Notes under the pieces: generated by a model
Told to the model about the DNA's origin: nothing
Database searches by the model: none
Seen by the model: only the letters and a program-made list of their open reading frames with translations
Shown: one piece after another, positions 1-6,440 of the stretch
Layout: every line of letters begins with the position of its first letter
How positions within the stretch are numbered: position 1 is the first letter of the stretch
Position numbers and translations under genes: made by a program
Source of the DNA: JALWSI01 sp964569095 [NCBI: uncultured Aquificales bacterium]
Lineage (GTDB): Bacteria; Thermosulfidibacterota; Thermosulfidibacteria; Thermosulfidibacterales
Assembly: GCA_964569095.1 (NCBI GenBank)
Contig: CAZMTB010000161.1
Coordinates: forward strand, 1 to 8,577
Direction of reading: 5' to 3'
DNA length: 8,577 nt

Positions 1-2
1 AG

Positions 3-704
3 AAGGTGTGCAACGCATACTCCCCCAAGGTCTTCTGCTCGGAGGCATCGACAAGCGGATTGCTAAAAATGGGGGTACGCCAAGAGAAGATAGAGGCCCT
101 GAGGGGCAACGAGACCCTGAGGTTTGGGGAGCTCTGCTTCAGAGCCATACCCTCTCCCGGCCACTCCGCAGACTCCGTGGCGTTCTACGAGACGGGTAGA
201 TCCATACTCATCACCGGAGACACGGTGCTAACAGAGAAGGGGGAAGAGCTGATCCCCAGGGATGCCAACCTGGGAGAGTGGGCAGAGTCGCTTCGCTTTC
301 TGAGCACCCTCAAGGTATCCTTTCTCTTGCCCGGACACGGAAAGGCGGAATCAGAGAGGGTTATTCACACCATGGTGGAAGGCTACGCCTTTCTCCAGGG
401 CCTCGCCGAGGGTGATCCCCTCATGGGACTGATCGCGGGAGGGATACAGTTTGCCGACCTTGGAATGATGAGAGAGGCCCTGAATCTATTCGACGAGGTG
501 CTCAAAAAAGAACCCGAAAACCCGGGAGCCGCCTTCTCGAAGGGACTAACCCTCCTGAAGATGAGCAAGTTCAAGGAGGCAGAAGACTGCTTCGACCTCG
601 CCTTAAGAGTGGTGCCTGACTTCAAAGAGGCGGCAAACGCCAAGGCCCTGGCCCAATCTGCAGCCAAGGGCGCCATGCCTCGGGGCACCAGAAGGGGCAG
701 GTGA
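3..704 (+). CDS. MBL-fold metallo-hydrolase with C-terminal TPR repeats (5' end outside window)
   Basis: This is the C-terminal part of a metallo-beta-lactamase-fold hydrolase of the glyoxalase II/MBL type. The frame is open to the left edge, so the GTG at 6 is probably not the true start. Counting from that GTG, the metal-ligand motifs present are PGHSADS (His53), ITGDT (Asp72) and LLPGHG (His111). The first ligand cluster, HxHxDH, is expected upstream of the window, and without it the protein would be inactive. Residues about 142-210 form two TPR-like helical repeats (ADLGMMREALNLFDEVLKKE and KMSKFKEAEDCFDLALRVVP), an appendage that ordinary MBL hydrolases lack and that suggests protein contacts. 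The substrate cannot be told from sequence; thioester or glutathione-like hydrolysis is only a family-level possibility. It lies 46 bp upstream of the oxidoreductase gamma gene on the same strand and may be cotranscribed with it. Confidence 0.85.
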   Translation, partial: KVCNAYSPKVFCSEASTSGLLKMGVRQEKIEALRGNETLRFGELCFRAIPSPGHSADSVAFYETGRSILITGDTVLTEKGEELIPRDANLGEWAESLRFLSTLKVSFLLPGHGKAESERVIHTMVEGYAFLQGLAEGDPLMGLIAGGIQFADLGMMREALNLFDEVLKKEPENPGAAFSKGLTLLKMSKFKEAEDCFDLALRVVPDFKEAANAKALAQSAAKGAMPRGTRRGR

Positions 705-715
705 GCACGAGGTTG

Positions 716-733
716 CCACGGCCCCTTCCGTGG
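716..733 (+). other. small inverted repeat (hairpin) between MBL and gamma-subunit genes
   Basis: CCACGG (716-721) and CCGTGG (728-733) form a perfect 6-bp GC-rich stem with a 6-nt loop, CCCCTT. No T-tract follows, so it is not a standard intrinsic terminator. Its 3' arm covers the GTGGAG that could otherwise act as a Shine-Dalgarno for the TTG at 739. It could be a weak processing or attenuation hairpin, or chance. Confidence 0.35.
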
Positions 734-740
734 AGTAATT

Positions 741-745
741 GAAGG
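741..745 (+). promoter_or_regulatory. ribosome binding site deciding the gamma-subunit start
   Basis: GAAGG lies 5 nt before the ATG at 751. The alternative in-frame TTG at 739 has GGAG only 3 nt upstream, too close, and that GGAG partly overlaps the hairpin at 716-733. The protein from 751 begins MVEIRIHGRGGQG, where family members normally begin. Confidence 0.5.
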
Positions 746-750
746 TTAAG

Positions 751-1293
751 ATGGTTGAGATACGCATACACGGCAGGGGCGGCCAAGGGGTGGTGGTTGC
801 GTCGAAGCTGCTGTCTCTGGCCCTCTTCCAAAGGGGCATGTGGGTTCAGTCATTCCCCACCTTCGGAGCCGAACGGAGAGGGGCGCCGGTGGCCGCCTTC
901 GTGAGAATGGACGAGGCTCCCATAACCCTAAGGTGCGGGATAGAACGCCCCCAAGTGGTGCTACTACTGGACCACACCCTGCTGAAAGAGTCGGATCCCC
1001 TGGCGGGACTGGAGGCCGGGGGCACGCTGGTTGTCAACTCCTCTGCCCCTCCTGCGGTAGAGGCGGAGGTGGAGTGCTACTGGGTGGACGCCGGAAGGAT
1101 AGCCTCGAACATGGGCCTGGGATCGGCGACCCACCCCGTGGTGAACACCACCATGATTGGGGCCTTTGCCAAAGCCACGGGGCTGGTGGAGATGGAACAC
1201 GTGCGAGTGGCCTTCGAGAAGCTCCTTGGCAACGAGGCGCGAAAGAACCTGGAGGCCGCCCGCTACGCCTACAGAAAGGCGGTGAGCTGCTGA
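751..1293 (+). CDS. 2-oxoacid:ferredoxin oxidoreductase, gamma subunit (PorG/VorG type)
   Basis: This is the gamma subunit of a pyruvate/2-oxoisovalerate-type ferredoxin oxidoreductase, a cytosolic enzyme that oxidatively decarboxylates 2-oxoacids to acyl-CoA and passes electrons to ferredoxin. The 180 residues match the usual size of this domain. Visible family features are HGRGGQGVV (residues 7-15), FPTFGAERRGAPV (35-47) and VNTTMIGAFAKATG (131-144). The ATG at 751 was chosen over the TTG at 739 on ribosome-site spacing and on fit to the family N-terminus. The stop overlaps the next start (TGATG at 1291-1295), so the two genes are translationally coupled. The TPP-binding beta subunit and the alpha subunit are not in the window; they could lie upstream of 1 or elsewhere. 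Substrate class (pyruvate, branched-chain oxoacid, arylpyruvate, 2-oxoglutarate) cannot be decided from this subunit, so no symbol is given. Confidence 0.9.
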   Translation: MVEIRIHGRGGQGVVVASKLLSLALFQRGMWVQSFPTFGAERRGAPVAAFVRMDEAPITLRCGIERPQVVLLLDHTLLKESDPLAGLEAGGTLVVNSSAPPAVEAEVECYWVDAGRIASNMGLGSATHPVVNTTMIGAFAKATGLVEMEHVRVAFEKLLGNEARKNLEAARYAYRKAVSC

Positions 1294-2819
1294 TGCCCAC
1301 TCTGGAGTTCCTGAGAAGCCTCTCTTTCACCGACCTGCTCAACACGGGCACCTGGAGCATCTTTCAGCCCCAGTTCGAAAGCAGCGTGGCCCCGTGCATG
1401 GACGCCTGCCCCGCATCCATAGACATGCCCCGACTCTACGACCTCCTCGCCAAGGACGAGGTGGAAGAGGCGTGCATGTTGCTTCTGAGGTACAACCCCT
1501 TCCCCTTCGTAACCGCCGCGGTCTGCCCCCACTTCTGCCAGAACGCCTGCAACAGGGGCGAGCTGGACAACCCGGTGGAGATAAGGAAGCTGGAAGGATG
1601 GCTGGGAGACGAGGTGTTGTCAAGAAACCTTCTCCCCAAGCCATCGCCTTCCACGGGGAAGAAGGCCCTCGTCGTGGGATCGGGTCCCGCCGGTCTCTCT
1701 GCTGCCTGGTACCTGGCCCTGGGGGGCGTTGGGGTCACAATCTACGAGAGGGAGAAGATACCCGGAGGCATGCTGGCATGGGGAATACCCCCATTCAGGT
1801 TTCCCAGGAGGTTGCTTGAAGAGACCCTGGAACGGTTAAGGCTAATAGGGGTCACCATCAGAACCTCGATGGAGGTCCACCCCCGAGACCTGGAAGAGGC
1901 AGCAGCGGGATTCGACTGCGTGGTGGTTGCCACGGGACTAACCAGGGCAAGAAAGCTTCCCCAGGTGGAAAGTGGCAGCAGGATACTGCTGGGCCTGGAG
2001 GTACTGAAAACCTTCAACCTCGAAGGAGAAACGCCCCCTGGAGAGAACGTTCTGGTGATTGGCGGTGGAAACGTGGCCGTTGACGTGGCCAGGATGCTGC
2101 GCAGAAAGGGGGCCCGGGTGACCATGGCGTGCGTCGAGGGCAGAGACGAGATGCCCGCAATAGAGGAAGAGGTCCTGCAGGCCTTGGACGAAGGGATAGA
2201 GCTGGTTCCCTCCGTGGGACTGAAAGGCGCCGTAGAGGAGGCGGGACAGGTGATGGTCACCCTGGCACGGGTGGAGGTGACAAACCACTCCTCTCCCCTG
2301 AAAGAGGTGAGGTTTGTAGGCCCCGTCCAGAGGGGCGTATTCGACCTGATAGTGCTGGCCGTGGGCCAAGAGAGCGCCTACGACTGGAAGAGCTGTGGAG
2401 AAGCGGAGCAGGCGGGAGACCTGGTTACCGGTCCATCCTCGGTTGCAGAGGCCATCGCCTCGGGACGAGAGGCGGCAAGAAGAATTCTCAGCAGGTTCTC
2501 AAACCGAAAGTACCTCCACCTGGCAGAGGAGGAGTGGCAGAGAGACCGCCGGGATGTGGTGGTCTTTCAAGACCTGAACCCATACAACCTGGCGTTTTTA
2601 CCGAGTACAAAGTCCTTTCCACCGGGAGTGCCAAGGGAGGTTGCCAACTGCCTCTCTTGCGGCTACTGCAACGGGTGCGGTACGTGCTGGCTCTTCTGCC
2701 CCGACGCTTCTATTAGGCTTCAACAACCCCCCGTTCTCGACGCAGACCACTGCAAGGGGTGTGGCATCTGTGCAGTGGAGTGTCCCCGGGGCGTGATCTT
2801 CATGAGAAAGAGAACCTGA
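1293..2819 (+). CDS. GltD-like FAD/NAD(P) oxidoreductase fused to C-terminal 2x[4Fe-4S] ferredoxin domain
   Basis: This 508-residue flavoprotein resembles the glutamate synthase small subunit and related FAD/NA(D)P-linked iron-sulfur oxidoreductases. The N-terminal cluster region has CMDACP (Cys35, Cys39) and CPHFCQNAC (Cys78, Cys82, Cys86). The FAD site is VVGSGPAGLSAA (127-138), followed by GGM/GIPPFR near 158-169. The NAD(P) site is VIGGGNVAVD (255-264). LAVGQE (355-360) is the conserved C-terminal FAD-site glycine motif. Residues 453-469 and 487-497 carry ferredoxin cysteines (six in the first run, CxxCxxCxxxCP in the second), as in PorD-type delta subunits. The likely role is electron transfer between oxoacid oxidation, ferredoxin clusters and NAD(P). 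The start at 1293 is set by the overlapping gamma stop and the family N-terminus; the frame stays open back to 840, but that part reads as shadow of the gamma gene. It is not a true GltD, as no gltB is adjacent. A role in NADPH:ferredoxin transfer like NfnB is an alternative. Confidence 0.9.
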   Translation: MPTLEFLRSLSFTDLLNTGTWSIFQPQFESSVAPCMDACPASIDMPRLYDLLAKDEVEEACMLLLRYNPFPFVTAAVCPHFCQNACNRGELDNPVEIRKLEGWLGDEVLSRNLLPKPSPSTGKKALVVGSGPAGLSAAWYLALGGVGVTIYEREKIPGGMLAWGIPPFRFPRRLLEETLERLRLIGVTIRTSMEVHPRDLEEAAAGFDCVVVATGLTRARKLPQVESGSRILLGLEVLKTFNLEGETPPGENVLVIGGGNVAVDVARMLRRKGARVTMACVEGRDEMPAIEEEVLQALDEGIELVPSVGLKGAVEEAGQVMVTLARVEVTNHSSPLKEVRFVGPVQRGVFDLIVLAVGQESAYDWKSCGEAEQAGDLVTGPSSVAEAIASGREAARRILSRFSNRKYLHLAEEEWQRDRRDVVVFQDLNPYNLAFLPSTKSFPPGVPREVANCLSCGYCNGCGTCWLFCPDASIRLQQPPVLDADHCKGCGICAVECPRGVIFMRKRT

Positions 2820-2832
2820 CCAGCACCACCGA

Positions 2833-2861
2833 TTGACCACCCACCGGCAAAGTGCTCTAAT
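2833..2861 (+). promoter_or_regulatory. sigma-70-like promoter candidate for the leuB-cdsA-dxr operon
   Basis: TTGACC (2833-2838, 5/6 to TTGACA) and TCTAAT (2856-2861, 5/6 to TATAAT) are separated by exactly 17 bp. They sit in the only sizeable gap (75 bp) before leuB, and the predicted start near 2868 lies just upstream of the leuB ribosome site GGAGG at 2882-2886. No intrinsic terminator is seen before it, so readthrough from the redox pair is possible. Confidence 0.6.
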
Positions 2862-2894
2862 TCACCACCACCAACGCGTAGGGAGGCATTTGAG

Positions 2895-3974
2895 ATGTTC
2901 AAGGTAGCCGTTTTGCCAGGAGACGGTATCGGACCAGAGGTGATCGACGAGGCGATAAAGGTTCTGGACGCAGCCGGAGAGAGATTCGGTTTCACAATAG
3001 AGTACCGCGAGGCCCTGGTGGGAGGAGCCGCCATCGACGCAGTAGGAAAGGCCCTTCCCCAAGAGACCTTGGAGGTGTGCAACGAGGCCCACGCCATCCT
3101 CTTTGGAGCGGTGGGAGGACCCAAATGGGAGTCACTTCCCCCCGAGGAACAACCCGAGAGGGGAGCACTCCTCCCCCTGAGAAAGGAGTACAACCTCTAC
3201 GCCAACCTCCGCCCCGCCATCATCTTCCCTGCCCTACTGGAATCCTCTCCCTTAAAGGAGTCGGTTCTCGGAGGAAAGGGGTTCGACATCTTGGTGATCA
3301 GAGAGCTCACCGGTGGAATCTACTTTGGCCAGCCCAAGGGAATCTACCAGGAGGAGAACGGCCGAAAGGGCATAGACACCTTGGTTTACCACGACTGGGA
3401 GATAGAGCGCATTGCGCGCAAGGCCTTCGAAGCAGCCATGGTGAGAAACCGGAAGGTGACATCAATAGACAAGGCAAACGTGCTAAACTCCATGGTTCTA
3501 TGGCGCGAGGTGGTGAACGAGGTGGCACGGGAGTTCCCCGAGGTGGAGCTGAACCACCTGCTGGTGGACAACGCCGCCATGCAGCTCATCCGTGATCCCC
3601 TGCAGTTCGACGTGATACTGGCGGGGAACATGTTTGGCGACATCCTGTCGGACGAGGCGGCCATGCTTACCGGCTCCATCGGGATGCTCCCTTCGGCCAG
3701 TCTGGGCGACTTCAAGGGGCTCTACGAGCCCGTGCACGGGAGCGCCCCAGACATAGCGGGCCAGGGCATAGCCAACCCTCTGGCCACCATACTCTCCGCC
3801 GCGATGATGCTGCGCTACTCGTTCCACCAGGAAGAGGCGGCAAGGTGCATAGAGAAGGCGGTGGAGCAGGTGCTGAACGAAGGCTACCGCACTGCCGACC
3901 TCTACCGGGGAGAAGGAGAGAAGGTGAACACCAGCCAGATGGGAGACCTGGTGGCAGAGAGAGTAAGGGGCTGA
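2895..3974 (+). CDS. leuB: 3-isopropylmalate dehydrogenase
   Basis: This cytosolic enzyme of leucine synthesis oxidises and decarboxylates (2R,3S)-3-isopropylmalate to 4-methyl-2-oxopentanoate using NAD. At 359 residues it is the normal bacterial length. Visible landmarks are GDGIGPEV (9-16), the substrate arginines Arg96, Arg106 and Arg136, [10 protein letters not shown] (136-145) with catalytic Tyr143, Lys193 in IDKANV, metal-binding Asp225, Asp249 and Asp253 (GDILSDEA), and the cofactor loop HGSAPDIAG (281-289). Asp286 in that loop marks NAD rather than NADP preference by family knowledge. The ATG at 2895 has GGAGG at 8 nt. The stop overlaps the cdsA start (TGATG at 3972-3976). leuA, leuC and leuD are absent here, so the leucine pathway is dispersed. 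The [10 protein letters not shown] motif and full length argue against the paralogues tartrate or isocitrate dehydrogenase. Confidence 0.97.
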   Translation: MFKVAVLPGDGIGPEVIDEAIKVLDAAGERFGFTIEYREALVGGAAIDAVGKALPQETLEVCNEAHAILFGAVGGPKWESLPPEEQPERGALLPLRKEYNLYANLRPAIIFPALLESSPLKESVLGGKGFDILVIRELTGGIYFGQPKGIYQEENGRKGIDTLVYHDWEIERIARKAFEAAMVRNRKVTSIDKANVLNSMVLWREVVNEVAREFPEVELNHLLVDNAAMQLIRDPLQFDVILAGNMFGDILSDEAAMLTGSIGMLPSASLGDFKGLYEPVHGSAPDIAGQGIANPLATILSAAMMLRYSFHQEEAARCIEKAVEQVLNEGYRTADLYRGEGEKVNTSQMGDLVAERVRG

Positions 3975-4762
3975 TGACCAGGATAATCACCGGGACCATC
4001 CTGCTCGCAATCGTTTTGGGGCTGTTGTTCTGGCCCTCAAACCAGCCCTTCGCCCTCTTCGTCCTCCTCCTGGGAATGGTTGGGCTCTACGAATTCGGAA
4101 GACTCATGGGAGAGTTCAAGCCGTGGGTCTTTGCAGCCCAGTGCGCCGGGTTCTCGCTAACGGTGTGGGGAATATTGAAGGGTTCCTGGCCCGTTGCCCT
4201 TGCGGGTATCTCCCTGCCCCTCATCCTCGAGGGCTCTGCAGTGGTCCTCTCGTGGGAAGATCCCACCCCATCCCTGCTTCCCTTGGCCACCACCGGGGCA
4301 GCGGGAGTGGCATACGTGGGTCTCCCCCTGGCCCTTGCCCTCATGCTGAAGGGCACCCCCCACGGCACCGCCCACCTGCTAACCGTTGCCGCCGCCATCT
4401 GGGTGGGAGACACCGCCGCCTACTACGGGGGACGCAGGTTCGGAGTGAGGGCCTTACACCCCGCCAGCCCAAAGAAGACCTGGGAAGGCACCCTGTGCGG
4501 ACTCGTGGGAGGAGGCGTGGCCGCTGGGGTGGTGGCCTCAGTGGGGGGAGTTGCCCCCATTGGATGGGGCATCGCAAGCGGACTGGCCATAAACGCCGTG
4601 GGACAGGTGGGAGACCTATTCGAGTCCTTTCTCAAGCGGAGAGCAGGGGTGAAGGATTCAGGCAACATACTCCCAGGTCACGGGGGCGTGCTTGACAGAA
4701 TAGACAGCCTACTGTTTGCTCTACCCTGCTCGATGTTGCTACTTCCCACCTACTGGAGGTGA
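3974..4762 (+). CDS. cdsA: phosphatidate cytidylyltransferase (CDP-diglyceride synthase)
   Basis: This integral inner-membrane enzyme makes CDP-diacylglycerol from CTP and phosphatidic acid, the branch point of phospholipid synthesis. The 262-residue protein is almost entirely hydrophobic, with multiple predicted membrane helices. It carries WVGDTAAYYGGRRFG (143-157), SPKKTWEG (165-172) and QVGDLFES (211-218). The complete CDS signature runs from Ser218 to Asp244: S-x2-KR, KD (227-228), PGHGG (234-238) and DRID (241-244). All the charged residues normally needed for Mg2+ and CTP binding are present. The frame extends upstream to 3845 inside leuB, but the ATG at 3974 overlaps the leuB stop and starts with a typical hydrophobic helix, preceded by AAGGGG at 3965-3970. 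It is the second gene of the leuB operon and is followed after 3 nt by the next gene. Confidence 0.97.
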   Translation: MTRIITGTILLAIVLGLLFWPSNQPFALFVLLLGMVGLYEFGRLMGEFKPWVFAAQCAGFSLTVWGILKGSWPVALAGISLPLILEGSAVVLSWEDPTPSLLPLATTGAAGVAYVGLPLALALMLKGTPHGTAHLLTVAAAIWVGDTAAYYGGRRFGVRALHPASPKKTWEGTLCGLVGGGVAAGVVASVGGVAPIGWGIASGLAINAVGQVGDLFESFLKRRAGVKDSGNILPGHGGVLDRIDSLLFALPCSMLLLPTYWR

Positions 4763-4765
4763 ACC

Positions 4766-5149
4766 GTGGAGAGAGACCAGAAAGAACTGGTGGTTAGACT
4801 GCTCGAAGATCGCCTCTACAGCGGTGACCTGCAGGAGCATCCCGAGGCAGCGGGAAGAATACTGGGGCAGATGGGCAGGTTGAAGATAGAGCTTGGAGAG
4901 CCAAAAGAGGCCCTGGTACACCTCTCTGCAGCCCAGATAGTGCTCACCGCCCTCAGGGTGAGTGATAGCACCAAGGTGGAAGAGTGGATGTTCCGCCTTC
5001 AGAAGGAGCTCGGAGAGACGGCCTTCGAGGAGATGCTGAACCGCACCCTGCCCAAGTCAGGATTCTTACTGGCCCAGGTGCTTGGGCGGGAACAGGCCGA
5101 AAACCTGATGGAGAGATTCACCCAGGTCAAGGCCAAGGAATGGAACTGA
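4766..5149 (+). CDS. hypothetical small helical (TPR-like) protein between cdsA and dxr
   Basis: I do not recognise a named family. The 127-residue protein is rich in Glu, Leu, Lys and Arg, has no signal peptide or membrane segment and no cysteine, and looks all-helical and cytosolic. Residues about 28-63 resemble one TPR unit (GRILGQMGRLKIELGEPKEA followed by an Ala/Leu helix). The rest is amphipathic helices, with a charged C-terminus ending KAKEWN. The GTG start at 4766 is supported by a strong GGAGGT at 4755-4760 overlapping the cdsA stop codon. The distance from the cdsA stop is only 3 nt, so it is surely cotranscribed and probably coupled. Codon use matches its neighbours. A role as a helper or scaffold for membrane lipid or isoprenoid enzymes is only suggested by position. 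There is a 57-nt gap to dxr, and both genes are in the same frame. Confidence 0.75.
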   Translation: MERDQKELVVRLLEDRLYSGDLQEHPEAAGRILGQMGRLKIELGEPKEALVHLSAAQIVLTALRVSDSTKVEEWMFRLQKELGETAFEEMLNRTLPKSGFLLAQVLGREQAENLMERFTQVKAKEWN

Positions 5150-5206
5150 CCCCCCTTCCATCCCGCCGGTCAGCTAGAGAACCCGTGCCCCTGGAGCAAC
5201 CTCCCC

Positions 5207-6355
5207 GTGGATAGAAAGAAGGTGGTCATCCTCGGCTCCACCGGCTCGGTGGGCTCGCAGACCCTGAAGGTGATCTCCCTCCATCCCGAAAGGTTCCAGG
5301 TCATCGCCCTGGCAAGCGGAAAGAGTAGCGCCCAGCTCCTCTTCGAACAGGCAAGCACCTTTAAACCAAGGTTCGTGGTGCTACCGGCTCCCGTGGCCGG
5401 GAGCCCCCCCGAGGGAACCACCCTTCTCTACGGGGAAGAGGGACTGGTGAAGATATCAACTCTCGAGGATGCCGACGTGGTGGTGGCCGCCACCTCTGGA
5501 ATAGAGGGCCTAAGGGCGGTCCACCAGGCCTTGAAAGCGGGAAAGAGGGTAGCACTGGCAAACAAGGAGACCCTCGTGGCGGCAGGGCGGCTTATCATGG
5601 AAGAGGTTCAAGCGAGCAAGGGAGAGATCATTCCCATAGACAGCGAGCACAGCGCCCTCTTCCAGTGCCTACAGGGCAACAGGGACCAGGTGAAGCGGCT
5701 GATTCTCTCCGCCTCGGGAGGCCCCTTCCTGAGGTGGAGCCAGAGAGAGCTGAAATACGTGACCCCCGATGATGCCCTTAATCACCCCTTGTGGAACATG
5801 GGACAGAAGATAACGGTAGATTCGTCCACCTTGATGAACAAGGGACTGGAGGTGATAGAGGCAAGGTGGCTCTTTGGGATAGAGCCAGAGCGGATATCCG
5901 TTGTGATACATCCCCAGGGGGTGGTACACTCTCTGGTCGAGTACGTGGACGGATCCTTCTTGGCCCAGCTGGGACCTGCCGACATGAGAATACCCATCTC
6001 CTACGCCCTGGGCTATCCCAACAGGGTTGCGAGCGGCGCCGATCCCCTAAACCTCACGACCCTGTCGGGCCTCACCTTCGAAGAACCAGACGTGGAAAGG
6101 TTTCCCCTGCTAAGACTGGCCTACCAGGCGTTGAAGGAAGGAGAAGCGGCCACGGTGGTGCTGAACGCCGCAAACGAAGAGGCTGTGTACGCCTTTTTGA
6201 GGAGAGAGATTGGCTTCTGCGACATACCAAGGTGGGTAGAGAAGGCGCTCTCGTCCGTTCCCAACCGCAGGGTGGAATCGATAGAGCACGTGAGAGAGAT
6301 AGACGCAGAAACGAGGTCTCTGGTGAGAGAGTTTAGACCATCTCCCCAAGGGTGA
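5207..6355 (+). CDS. dxr: 1-deoxy-D-xylulose 5-phosphate reductoisomerase
   Basis: This enzyme catalyses the second, committed step of the MEP isoprenoid pathway, converting DXP to 2-C-methylerythritol 4-phosphate with NADPH and a divalent metal in the cytosol. The 382 residues are close to the usual 380-400. Landmarks are the NADPH loop GSTGSVGSQ (10-18), ALANKETLVAAG (117-127), IPIDSEHSA (142-150) with metal ligands Asp145 and Glu147, SASGGPF (168-174), NHPLWNMG (192-199), and MNKGLEVIEARW (210-221) with the third ligand Glu215. HPQGVVHSLVEY follows. Aligning these by motif gives the equivalents of E. coli Asp150, Glu152 and Glu231. GTG at 5207 is the first usable start after the in-frame stop of the preceding gene at 5147-5149; GGAG at 5193-5196 is 10 nt away and can form a short 4-bp hairpin with CTCC. 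It ends the operon; the frequently linked rseP protease gene does not follow. Confidence 0.98.
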   Translation: MDRKKVVILGSTGSVGSQTLKVISLHPERFQVIALASGKSSAQLLFEQASTFKPRFVVLPAPVAGSPPEGTTLLYGEEGLVKISTLEDADVVVAATSGIEGLRAVHQALKAGKRVALANKETLVAAGRLIMEEVQASKGEIIPIDSEHSALFQCLQGNRDQVKRLILSASGGPFLRWSQRELKYVTPDDALNHPLWNMGQKITVDSSTLMNKGLEVIEARWLFGIEPERISVVIHPQGVVHSLVEYVDGSFLAQLGPADMRIPISYALGYPNRVASGADPLNLTTLSGLTFEEPDVERFPLLRLAYQALKEGEAATVVLNAANEEAVYAFLRREIGFCDIPRWVEKALSSVPNRRVESIEHVREIDAETRSLVREFRPSPQG

Positions 6356-6381
6356 ATCCCGGCGTTCATCGTTCCTAAAGG

Positions 6382-6410
6382 TTGATTCCGAAAGCAAATT
6401 CATACATATT
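6382..6410 (+). promoter_or_regulatory. weak sigma-70-like promoter candidate before the NifA-like regulator
   Basis: TTGATT (6382-6387, 4/6) and CATATT (6405-6410, 4/6) are spaced by 17 bp in the 85-bp, locally A+T-rich gap between dxr and the regulator gene. The position, 30 nt before the GTG start, is sensible. The element matches are only moderate, and no -24/-12 sigma-54 element is seen in this gap. Confidence 0.35.
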
Positions 6411-6440
6411 GGTAGAAAACACGGCCAAGAGGAGACGGAA

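Noticed and set aside
840-1292. Upstream in-frame extension of the GltD-like gene back to 840 (659-codon frame)
   Set aside because: The extra part is low-complexity Arg/Gly/Pro-rich and reads in shadow of the gamma subunit; the family N-terminus and the TGATG overlap fit the ATG at 1293.
1742-2260. Minus-strand 172-codon open frame
   Set aside because: It is antisense to the conserved FAD/NAD(P) domain, Ser/Thr/Pro-rich, with no recognisable domain; a normal by-product of G+C-rich coding sequence.
3845-3973. Upstream in-frame extension of cdsA into leuB
   Set aside because: The added residues are Arg/Gly-rich and hydrophilic, unlike a CdsA N-terminus; the ATG at 3974 overlaps the leuB stop and begins a hydrophobic helix.
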